DNA of 50,690 nt. It comes from Lentisphaeria bacterium. GTDB lineage: Bacteria > Verrucomicrobiota > Lentisphaeria > Victivallales > Victivallaceae. The notes beneath the pieces are model-generated. The model saw only the letters and a program-made list of their open reading frames with translations. It was not told the origin of the DNA and ran no database searches. The position numbers were made by a program, and so were the translations under genes. Below, piece by piece: positions 1-6,485 of this stretch (the stretch's first letter is position 1; every line of letters begins with the position of its first letter). The stretch spans positions 1 to 50,690 of the forward strand of contig JAGBZM010000078.1 of the NCBI GenBank assembly GCA_017628235.1. Direction: 5' to 3'.

Positions 1-80
1 CATCGCAATAACTACCAGCAATTCTATCAAAGTGAATGAGTGTGCGGGGGACAAGGAAAACTTTCTTTTCACGAGAAAAA

Positions 81-329
81 AAAGTTTTCCCTTTCCCCCA
101 CGCCCCCTTTCTCTTTCAAAGAAAAGCGGAACTTTTTGTGATAATTTGTCCGAGCCCCAGCGAAGCGATGGGCAAGTTTCAGCGCAACCCGCCGCGCGGG
201 CGGGAAAAGAAAGTTTTCCCTTTTCCCCACGCCCCCTTTCTCTTTCAAAGAAAAGCGGAACTCTTTGTGATAACTTGTTCGAGCCCCAGCGAAGCGATGG
301 GCGAGTTTCGGCACAACCCGCCGCGCGGG
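81..329. repeat. 120-bp direct repeat, two copies with 129-bp period
   Basis: Copy 1 is 81-200 and copy 2 is 210-329. They have equal length and differ at about seven positions by eye. Each begins with a pyrimidine-rich stretch, then CTCTTTCAAAGAAAAG, which can form a small hairpin, and ends in the GC-rich palindromic CCCGCCGCGCGGG. All reading frames through the repeat are low-complexity and repeat themselves, so I do not call it coding. The first 488 bases hold only this repeat and the promoter of the next gene. Confidence 0.9.
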
Positions 330-441
330 GAGATTGGTTATCAACACCGGTACAACGGCATACGCGGACATCTGTCAGATTGTTCATAATGTCATTTCCC
401 TTTTATTGCCTTTTTCTGTGACTGTTACAATATACTTTTAT

Positions 442-469
442 TTGCAATTTTCCGCAAGAAGACTATATT
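442..469 (+). promoter_or_regulatory. Candidate sigma70-type promoter of the AraC-family gene
   Basis: TTGCAA (442-447) and TATATT (464-469) are separated by 16 bases. The start codon follows 19 bases after the -10 box, with AGGAG at 478-482, so the leader would be very short. Confidence 0.5.
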
Positions 470-488
470 ATAAAAAAAGGAGACAAAA

Positions 489-1283
489 ATGCATAATATG
501 TCGGAATTACCTCTTACGCCTCATAATGGCGGCAGATTTCTCTCCCGGGGCAAGGGTCGTCATGCAGTGCGGGTCATCGACTCGGATGAATTGATTTTCT
601 GCGTAAAGGGAACACTCACGATGTTTGAAAACGGCAAGCTCTTTGAACTCCATCCGGGCGACTATCTGCTTTTACGGCGCGGGCGGCGGCATGGCGGTTT
701 GCGGGATTATCCGGGGGGTCTGACTTTTTTCTGGCTGCATTTTGTTGATGAAGGTGGATTTCTGGATGATTTTCCGCCATTCGGCAGAGTTGCCCGTCCG
801 GAACAGCTTGCCATTTATTTTCAAAGTTTCCTTGCCGAACAGCAGCAGCAGGAGAGTGATCCGCGCGCTTTGAAACTGCTGTTGGAACTGATTTTCTGTG
901 AATTATCCCGCGCTGTGATTCATGGTGACACCTCCCGGGCACTGCCCCGGCTGGTACACGATGCCGGAGAGTTGATCAAGCTGCACTTCAACGAGGAACT
1001 TTCTCTCCACATTGCGGCGGATAAGCTTCACTGCAATCCGAAGTATCTCGGGCGGCTTTTTCACCTGCACTTCAACGAAACCTTTTCGGCCATGCTCAAC
1101 CGGTTCCGGATCGAAGCCGCCGCGAAACTGTTGTTGGAAACCACTATGCCGATCAAAGTTATTCTGCACGAAACCGGTTTCAATGATCCGGCATACTTCC
1201 GGCGGATGTTTTTCCGTCGTTACTCCGCCACGCCCACAGCCTTCCGCAAATTTTACCGCAGCGGACATCACAACACCTGCTGA
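489..1283 (+). CDS. AraC-family transcriptional regulator with cupin sensor domain
   Basis: The 264-residue protein has the two-domain layout of sugar-responsive AraC regulators. Residues about 25-100 form a cupin-like ligand-binding half, with the pattern ELHPGDYLLLRRGRRHGG. Residues about 160-260 form two helix-turn-helix motifs, including CNPKYLGRLFHLHF and the conserved second-helix segment HETGFNDPAYFRRMF. The start is set by AGGAG six bases upstream of ATG 489. There is no signal peptide, so it should act in the cytoplasm. Its target is not evident: the next gene runs on the other strand nearly 400 bases away. Many Lentisphaerae and Bacteroidetes regulators of this type control glycoside hydrolase genes, so a carbohydrate ligand is likely but inferred. 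Confidence 0.93.
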   Translation: MHNMSELPLTPHNGGRFLSRGKGRHAVRVIDSDELIFCVKGTLTMFENGKLFELHPGDYLLLRRGRRHGGLRDYPGGLTFFWLHFVDEGGFLDDFPPFGRVARPEQLAIYFQSFLAEQQQQESDPRALKLLLELIFCELSRAVIHGDTSRALPRLVHDAGELIKLHFNEELSLHIAADKLHCNPKYLGRLFHLHFNETFSAMLNRFRIEAAAKLLLETTMPIKVILHETGFNDPAYFRRMFFRRYSATPTAFRKFYRSGHHNTC

Positions 1284-1477
1284 TCCCGTAAAAAAATAAA
1301 AAATCTGCCGCCGGGTGCTTACCCGGACGTGGGCCGGCGGCGGAACGCCGGTCGCCGCTATGGGCGGCGAAACTTCGCGCAGCGGTCATGCTGCCGTGAG
1401 GCAGCTCCTCTGAATGGAGGCGATGTTGCGCAAGGCGGGGGCCTTGCGTAACGGTTGAGCCGCAGTGAACAAAAACT

Positions 1478-1500
1478 CGGGCGGCAACGTGCCGCTGCGA
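1478..1500. repeat. 23-bp repeat, copy 1
   Basis: CGGGCGGCAACGTGCCGCTG followed by CGA. The same 23 bases recur exactly at 1646-1668. The core GCGGCAACGTGCCGC is a near-palindrome (GCGGCA / TGCCGC). Confidence 0.85.
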
Positions 1501-1572
1501 TAAGCGCGCCTTTGCTGCGCTGGGCGCGGGGGAATGGCGTTTGCAGTCTGCTCACCTTACCCCATCGGAGTT

Positions 1573-1618
1573 GTCTGTATAGTCCGTAAAAGTCTGTACT
1601 GTCCGTACTGTCCGTTTT
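1573..1618. repeat. Short tandem array of about 9-bp units
   Basis: Five units of the form GTCYGTANN start at 1573, 1582, 1592, 1601 and 1610. One unit is a base longer. The period is close to 9 bp. No function is apparent. Confidence 0.75.
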
Positions 1619-1645
1619 GCCCCGTCGCATAGATCGCCGGCGAGG

Positions 1646-1668
1646 CGGGCGGCAACGTGCCGCTGCGA
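1646..1668. repeat. 23-bp repeat, copy 2
   Basis: An exact copy of 1478-1500. It lies directly beyond the stop codon of the minus-strand transporter gene that ends at 1673, so it could form a hairpin at the 3' end of that transcript. Confidence 0.85.
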
Positions 1669-1672
1669 AAAT

Positions 1673-2239
1673 TCAACCGAGCAGCGGAATAAGTATTGCC
1701 CCCAGCAGTCCGGAGAGTAAAATCACCCAGGTGGTTTGGATTTTGCTGAATTTCACCAGCAGAAACGAAATCACCATGATCAGCAATCCGGAACATGATA
1801 CTCCGGTAAAAGTGCCGCTTTCCCCGGAACGTTTCAATACAGACAATTGCATAAATATCAGCACCGCGTACACCACCAAAGCAGCCGCCCCCAGTCTGGC
1901 TCCGTACAGAATGCTTTTCATCAGCGGGTGTTCACGGTAACGGATGATGAACTTCATCGCCAATCCGGCCAGAAACAGAGTCGGAAATACCAGTCCGGCC
2001 GTCGCCGCCAGCGATCCCCAGAAATTACCGGAAATATATCCGACAAAAGTGGCAGTATTGATCCCGACCGGGCCGGGGGTCAACTGGGAAATTGAGATCA
2101 GATTGCCGAACCTTTCCGGAGTCAGCAATTTACCGGGACCGACAAACTCCGCCGTCAGCAGCGGAATAAGCATATAACCGCCGCCGAAACAGAGCAGACC
2201 GAATTTACAGAAATTGACAAAAAGCAGCAATATGGTCAT
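1673..2239 (-). CDS. Chromate transporter family protein, second subunit of a short-chain pair
   Basis: This 188-residue membrane protein matches one half of the CHR (ChrA) family: FGGGYMLIPLL near the N-terminus and the loop LTPGPVGINTATFVGY typical of the family, followed by several hydrophobic helices. The family includes chromate/sulfate antiporters. Short members usually occur as adjacent pairs that together equal one full-length ChrA. The ATG at 2239 overlaps the TGA of the upstream partner (ATGA), which indicates translational coupling and 1:1 synthesis. An upstream GTG-like extension is possible but would place the start deep inside the partner. The true substrate is not known from sequence. 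Confidence 0.9.
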   Translation of the reverse strand: MTILLLFVNFCKFGLLCFGGGYMLIPLLTAEFVGPGKLLTPERFGNLISISQLTPGPVGINTATFVGYISGNFWGSLAATAGLVFPTLFLAGLAMKFIIRYREHPLMKSILYGARLGAAALVVYAVLIFMQLSVLKRSGESGTFTGVSCSGLLIMVISFLLVKFSKIQTTWVILLSGLLGAILIPLLG

Positions 2240-2808
2240 TTGCCGCCTCCGTTTCCGGCTTTGGCCACGCGCCAGGCACAAATACGGCAGTATATCACTC
2301 CGCTGACCACCGCCGTCACAATAATGAATCCCGGATTCACTCCGTACAGTGCCGCTGCCAGCAGAATCGCCGCCGCGATGACTTCAAATCTGCCGGTCAG
2401 GGTCTTTTTACCGATTTTCAATGCAGTTGCCGCAATCAATCCGGTCACTCCCGCCCGGATACCGGCAAATGCCCCCAGATAATATACATTGTCCGGCGAA
2501 AGAGCCGGAAACAGCATGGCTATAATCAGTATTATCACAAATGACGGCAATACCGCACCGGCCAAAGCCGCCAGCGCACCGGCGAATCCGGCGATCTTCA
2601 TTCCGATGGAAACTGCCGCATTGGCAGCAATTATCCCCGGGACAGTCTGGGTGATAGCCACCACATCCAGCAGTTCTTCTGCGGTCAGCAGCTTCTTTTT
2701 ATTAACGAAAGTCTCCTCAATAACCGGCAGCATCGCCAATCCCCCGCCCAGCACCAGCGCAGCGATCCGGGCAAAGGTAAAAAAGAGCAGCCACAAACGG
2801 TAAAGCAT
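2236..2808 (-). CDS. Chromate transporter family protein, first subunit of a short-chain pair
   Basis: The 190-residue protein has the family signature in the N-terminal half: LGGGLAMLPVIEETFV, then AITQTVPGIIAANAAVSIG, followed by about five more hydrophobic helices. It is the partner of the gene that overlaps its stop codon. The ATG at 2808 has only a weak GAG upstream and lies three bases past the stop of threonine synthase, so it is probably translated from the same message as thrC. Transport of an oxyanion such as chromate or sulfate is known for the family. Here the linkage to thrC gives no direct clue to the substrate. Confidence 0.9.
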   Translation of the reverse strand: MLYRLWLLFFTFARIAALVLGGGLAMLPVIEETFVNKKKLLTAEELLDVVAITQTVPGIIAANAAVSIGMKIAGFAGALAALAGAVLPSFVIILIIAMLFPALSPDNVYYLGAFAGIRAGVTGLIAATALKIGKKTLTGRFEVIAAAILLAAALYGVNPGFIIVTAVVSGVIYCRICAWRVAKAGNGGGK

Positions 2809-2811
2809 TTC

Positions 2812-4296
2812 TCACTCCAGATTACGGCGGATGAATTCAGCCATATCTTCTTTGGCGACACACTCTTTATGCAGCACTTCCGCCCCCTGCAGATCCGCCA
2901 GCGGTGCGGGGATTGCCGTACCGGTAAGTTTGGAGAGCAATTCAAGTTTGGCGAAGTCATCCGCCGGCAGTTCCCCGTCGGTCAGAGCCTGCAGTACTGC
3001 CGGAGCAAATTTGTAAGCACTGGCAGTTGAAGCAATAACCTGCAAAGTATCATCTCCGGTATTTTTCCGGTAATCTTCACCGGCGGCCAACGCCACTGCC
3101 GTATGGGTGTCGCAAAGGTATCCGCGTTCTTTGAAAATCTCCCGGATCGCCTGACGGCCGGAAGCATCATCACAACAGCTGCCGTAAAATTCCTGCTGCA
3201 GTTTTTCCAGCATCGCACCGGAAATCTGATATCTACCGCTGTTTTTCAAATCCGCCATCAGCTTTGCCACCTGTTCACAATCTCCGTCAGCCAACAGCAG
3301 CAGCATCCGTTCCAAATTGGAAGATATCAGAATATCCATCGACGGGCTTTCAGTGGTGTAAAATTCCCGGTTGCGGTCATAAATACCGGTGCGGATGAAG
3401 TCGGTCAGTACGTTATTCTTATTGGAAGCACAGATAAATTTTTTGATCGGCACGCCCATCTGTTTGGCGTAAACCGCCGCCAGAATATTACCGAAATTGC
3501 CAGTCGGCACCACCACATTGAATTGTTCTCCGGCTTGGAGCGAACCATCTTTCAAAAGGTCGCAGTAAGCAGAAACATAATAGACGATCTGCGGCACCAG
3601 ACGGCCGAAGTTGATCGAATTGGCACTGGAAAATTCCATATTGCGCCCATGCAGAAACTCCTTTATCGCCTGATCGGTGAATATCGCCTTGACCCCGTTC
3701 TGGGCATCATCAAAGTTTCCGGCGATGGCGCAAACGGCGACATTGTTTCCAGTCTGAGTTGTCATCTGCAATTTCTGCATGTCACTGACCCCGTCACGGG
3801 GATAGAAGACCACGATCCGGGTGTCTTTGACACCGGAAAAACCTGCCAGAGCCGCCTTGCCGGTATCGCCGCTGGTCGCCACGAGGATGACCGCCTGCTT
3901 ACCGGTGTTGAGTTTTTTCAAAGCAACAGTCAGCAGATACGGCAGCAGCTGAAGTGCCAGATCTTTGAATGCACATGTCGGTCCGTGCCACAATTCAAGC
4001 ATCCGGCGATTGCCGCCGATATCGGCCAGCGGCGCGGGGATATCATTGTCGAAAGTTCCTTTATAGGCTCCTTCCACACAATACTTTATCTCTTCAGGAG
4101 AATAGTCGGTCAGATATTTTTCCAACACGATCTGCGCGCGCCGGCAATAATCCATTGCCGTCATGGTACGGAACTCATCCGCACTGATCGCAGGGAAATT
4201 CTGCGGCACGAAAAGTCCGCCGTCGGCAGCCAGACCTGAAGCGATGGCAAAAGCTGATTCAACCGCACTGTTGCTGCGGGTTCCGGTAAAAAGCAT
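2812..4296 (-). CDS. thrC: Threonine synthase
   Basis: This 494-residue PLP enzyme converts O-phosphohomoserine to threonine in the cytoplasm, the last step of threonine synthesis. The N-terminus SNSAVESAFAIASGLAADGG and the PLP-lysine region HGPTCAFKDLALQ (lysine about residue 111) are those of the longer, E. coli-type threonine synthases. The glycine-rich phosphate-binding loop PTGNFGNILAA is also present. GAGGT lies five bases upstream of the ATG. It has its own likely promoter (4330-4358) and is followed at 3 bp by the chromate-type transporter pair. No other threonine gene is nearby. Confidence 0.96.
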   Translation of the reverse strand: MLFTGTRSNSAVESAFAIASGLAADGGLFVPQNFPAISADEFRTMTAMDYCRRAQIVLEKYLTDYSPEEIKYCVEGAYKGTFDNDIPAPLADIGGNRRMLELWHGPTCAFKDLALQLLPYLLTVALKKLNTGKQAVILVATSGDTGKAALAGFSGVKDTRIVVFYPRDGVSDMQKLQMTTQTGNNVAVCAIAGNFDDAQNGVKAIFTDQAIKEFLHGRNMEFSSANSINFGRLVPQIVYYVSAYCDLLKDGSLQAGEQFNVVVPTGNFGNILAAVYAKQMGVPIKKFICASNKNNVLTDFIRTGIYDRNREFYTTESPSMDILISSNLERMLLLLADGDCEQVAKLMADLKNSGRYQISGAMLEKLQQEFYGSCCDDASGRQAIREIFKERGYLCDTHTAVALAAGEDYRKNTGDDTLQVIASTASAYKFAPAVLQALTDGELPADDFAKLELLSKLTGTAIPAPLADLQGAEVLHKECVAKEDMAEFIRRNLE

Positions 4297-4329
4297 ATTG
4301 TACCTCTTAAAATTTTTATTGGATTTGTT

Positions 4330-4358
4330 ATTATCGCATTTACATAACCGTCTTTCAA
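4330..4358 (-). promoter_or_regulatory. Candidate promoter of thrC
   Basis: Read on the minus strand, TTGAAA (4353-4358) and GATAAT (4330-4335) are separated by 17 bases, 34 bases upstream of the thrC start codon. Each box matches the sigma70 consensus at five of six positions. Confidence 0.6.
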
Positions 4359-4365
4359 GTGCCGG

Positions 4366-6189
4366 TCACTGATTCTGCCGCTGCTGCCGGTAGGACAACT
4401 CGTAAAGTTCTTTGTACTGACCGTTTTCAATGGCGAGCAGCTCATCGTGCGTCCCCAGTTCAACCAGCGAACCGTCATTGATAACAGCGATCCGGTCAGC
4501 ATTGCGGATGGTGGAAAGACGGTGGGCGATAATAAAAACTGTCCGGTCTTTCATCAGATTGTCCATCGCTTTCTGCACGACAGCTTCGGATTCGTTATCC
4601 AGTGCGCTGGTAGCTTCATCAAGAATGATCACCGGAGCATTTTTCAATATGGCCCGGGCGATAGCCACCCGCTGCCGCTGACCTCCGGAAAGAGTGATGC
4701 CGCGTTCACCGAGTTCCGTATCCAGGCCGTCGGGCAGAGCAGCAAGGGTGTCGGTCAAATGCGCGGATTTAACAGCGGCGGCCAACTCCTCTCCGGTGGC
4801 TTCGGGTTTGCCCATCATGATATTTTCACGGATGGTGCCGGAGAAAAGGAAGTTGTCCTGAAAAACAATGGCAATGTTATCCCGCAGTGAACGCAGGGAA
4901 ATATCGCGTACATCCACCCCGTCGAACTTCAATGCCCCGGACTTGATATCGTAGAAACGGGGCAGAAGATTGACCAGAGTGGATTTACCGCCGCCGGAAT
5001 TGCCGACAATGGCCAGAGTTTCATTTTTGGCGACACGCAGATCGATATTATGAAGCACCTCGTTGCCGTCCTCATATTCAAAACAGAGATTTTCAAAGGT
5101 GACAGCCTCTTTCAATCCGGTCATTTCCACCGGGGAGGCAGCTTCTGAAATTTCGCTGCGGCAGTCAAAGAGTTCCAACACGCGGCTCAAAGCGACAAAG
5201 GTCGTCTGGATATTGGTAATGGCATGGCTCAGTGATTTGATCGGCTTGTACAACAGCAGCAGCGAAGCCAGAAATGAGGCAAAACCGCCGGAAGTAAGTG
5301 TGCCGTTGTTGATAAGGTAAGTACCGAAGCCCAGAATTATCGCCACGCCGACCGATGATATCAGATGCATGACCGGCGAAAGCCAGATCAGCCGCTTGGA
5401 CAGCGAAATATTCACATGAAAGGCGTCCCAGGTGAGTTTTTTGAAAAGTTTATTCTGCCGCTGCTGCAGATTGTACGCTGCCATAACTTTGTTGCCGGAA
5501 TAAGTTTCATTGACGTTGGTGGTCAGTTGTCCGCCGATGACCATATTCTGATTGGAAGCGCGTTTGATCCGTTTACGCAGCAGCGAAGCGGGCAGAAAAG
5601 CGCAAACCAGCACCAGCACCCCGACAATCGCCAGCTGCCAGCTGCTGTAAAGCATCACCGCGATCAGACCGACAGCACTGCAGGCGGTGGTAACGATGGT
5701 TTTAAGCTGATCGACAAAACTGGTGGAGGCGGTCACCGGGTCATTCATATAACGCGAAATGATCACTCCGGAACTGTTTTCATCAAAAAACTTCGGATGC
5801 ATACCGATGAGATTTTCAAAGAGAGCCATCTTTATATCATTGGTAATGCGTTGACTGGTCCAGATGCAGATATATTGATTGATATACTGCAAAAGTCCCT
5901 GAAACGCGGTGAATGCCACCACACAGAAAGGGATGATAAATGCCAATTGCAGACTGGTGAAAGAAAAATCTATTCCCAGAAAGGTGAATGCCAGATCATT
6001 GCCGCTGATGACATAATCCATATACGGTTTAAGCACGAACGCCGTCACACCGTCGAGCAGTCCCAAAGGCAGAGCGATCAGGAACCCGATGATTATCCGG
6101 GGGATATACGGTTTGACGAATGGGTACATCCGCTTGATCAGCCATGAGTAGGCGAAAGATTTTTGGGCAGTGGTTTCTTCGAGTTTCAT
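4366..6189 (-). CDS. MsbA-like ABC exporter, fused membrane and ATPase domains
   Basis: The 607-residue half-transporter has a six-helix membrane domain (about residues 20-315) and a nucleotide-binding domain (about 350-600). The latter shows Walker A GNSGGGKST, a Q-loop IVFQDNFLF, signature LSGGQRQR, Walker B VIILDEATSALD and switch histidine IIAHRLSTI. The layout matches the lipid A flippase MsbA and related lipid, peptide or drug exporters, which act as homodimers in the inner membrane. I chose ATG 6189. A TTG seven codons upstream is open, but it would make the protein start inside the GGAG that probably serves as ribosome site. Export of lipid A core is plausible given the LptD homologue in the window, but this is inference. 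Confidence 0.93.
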   Translation of the reverse strand: MKLEETTAQKSFAYSWLIKRMYPFVKPYIPRIIIGFLIALPLGLLDGVTAFVLKPYMDYVISGNDLAFTFLGIDFSFTSLQLAFIIPFCVVAFTAFQGLLQYINQYICIWTSQRITNDIKMALFENLIGMHPKFFDENSSGVIISRYMNDPVTASTSFVDQLKTIVTTACSAVGLIAVMLYSSWQLAIVGVLVLVCAFLPASLLRKRIKRASNQNMVIGGQLTTNVNETYSGNKVMAAYNLQQRQNKLFKKLTWDAFHVNISLSKRLIWLSPVMHLISSVGVAIILGFGTYLINNGTLTSGGFASFLASLLLLYKPIKSLSHAITNIQTTFVALSRVLELFDCRSEISEAASPVEMTGLKEAVTFENLCFEYEDGNEVLHNIDLRVAKNETLAIVGNSGGGKSTLVNLLPRFYDIKSGALKFDGVDVRDISLRSLRDNIAIVFQDNFLFSGTIRENIMMGKPEATGEELAAAVKSAHLTDTLAALPDGLDTELGERGITLSGGQRQRVAIARAILKNAPVIILDEATSALDNESEAVVQKAMDNLMKDRTVFIIAHRLSTIRNADRIAVINDGSLVELGTHDELLAIENGQYKELYELSYRQQRQNQ

Positions 6190-6236
6190 AATATAATATT
6201 TCTCCGGCAAAGCATGATAACTGTTGACATTTTCTA

Positions 6237-6265
6237 AAGATACCCCCGAAATCCGGATATTTCAA
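6237..6265 (-). promoter_or_regulatory. Candidate promoter of the ABC exporter
   Basis: Read on the minus strand, TTGAAA (6260-6265) and TATCTT (6237-6242) are 17 bases apart, 47 bases upstream of the start codon. It is divergent from the promoter at 6343-6371. Confidence 0.5.
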
Positions 6266-6342
6266 GCCTGAAAGCGCAAAAAGCCGTTTTTCTCCGGCGG
6301 ATGTACAACAGGATCTGACAACAGCGACATCTGATATAAGAT

Positions 6343-6371
6343 TTGACAAATACGAATTAACGTGCTATGTT
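6343..6371 (+). promoter_or_regulatory. Candidate promoter of the metallophosphoesterase gene
   Basis: TTGACA (6343-6348), a 17-base spacer, then TATGTT (6366-6371). The two inverted-repeat operators at 6404 and 6435 lie downstream of the expected transcription start, a layout that fits repression. Confidence 0.65.
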
Positions 6372-6403
6372 ATTAGCGTAATCACATGATTATCAATCAT
6401 TAT

Positions 6404-6416
6404 TTCATAATGTGAA
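6404..6416. promoter_or_regulatory. Operator candidate 1 (TTCAT-n3-GTGAA)
   Basis: TTCATAATGTGAA, an inverted repeat with one mismatch. It shares AATGTGAAATTA with the second copy 31 bases downstream. Confidence 0.6.
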
Positions 6417-6434
6417 ATTACGGCACATCTTAAC

Positions 6435-6447
6435 TTCACAATGTGAA
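6435..6447. promoter_or_regulatory. Operator candidate 2 (TTCAC-n3-GTGAA)
   Basis: TTCACAATGTGAA, a perfect inverted repeat with a three-base centre. Its 31-base distance from copy 1 is close to three helical turns, so two dimers would sit on the same face of the DNA. Confidence 0.6.
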
Positions 6448-6485
6448 ATTAGCGGAGAAACTGGGTCTTGAACGGAGAAAAAAAA

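Larger units (their letters stand above)
1284..1672. other. 389-bp gene-free stretch rich in repeats and hairpins
   Basis: No credible gene is visible. It contains a GC hairpin (GCCGCCGG 1307-1314 with CCGGCGGC 1334-1341, enclosing GGGT/ACCC), a 23-bp direct repeat and a short tandem array, listed separately. The only T-run or A-run is before the hairpin, at 1291-1303, so on the minus strand the hairpin is followed by a run of T and could terminate leftward transcripts. No leftward gene reads into it except from downstream, so its role is unclear. Confidence 0.6.

Noticed and set aside
32-421. Open frames of 100-129 residues on both strands over the left repeat
   Set aside because: They arise from the 120-bp repeat, repeat their own peptide twice and have low-complexity composition with no family resemblance.
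3103-4239. 378-residue frame antisense to thrC
   Set aside because: It lies wholly inside a clear threonine synthase; antisense frames are common in this codon usage and it shows no domain.
6190-6210. Seven-residue N-terminal extension of the ABC exporter from a TTG
   Set aside because: The extension would overlap the GGAG that serves ATG 6189 as ribosome site.
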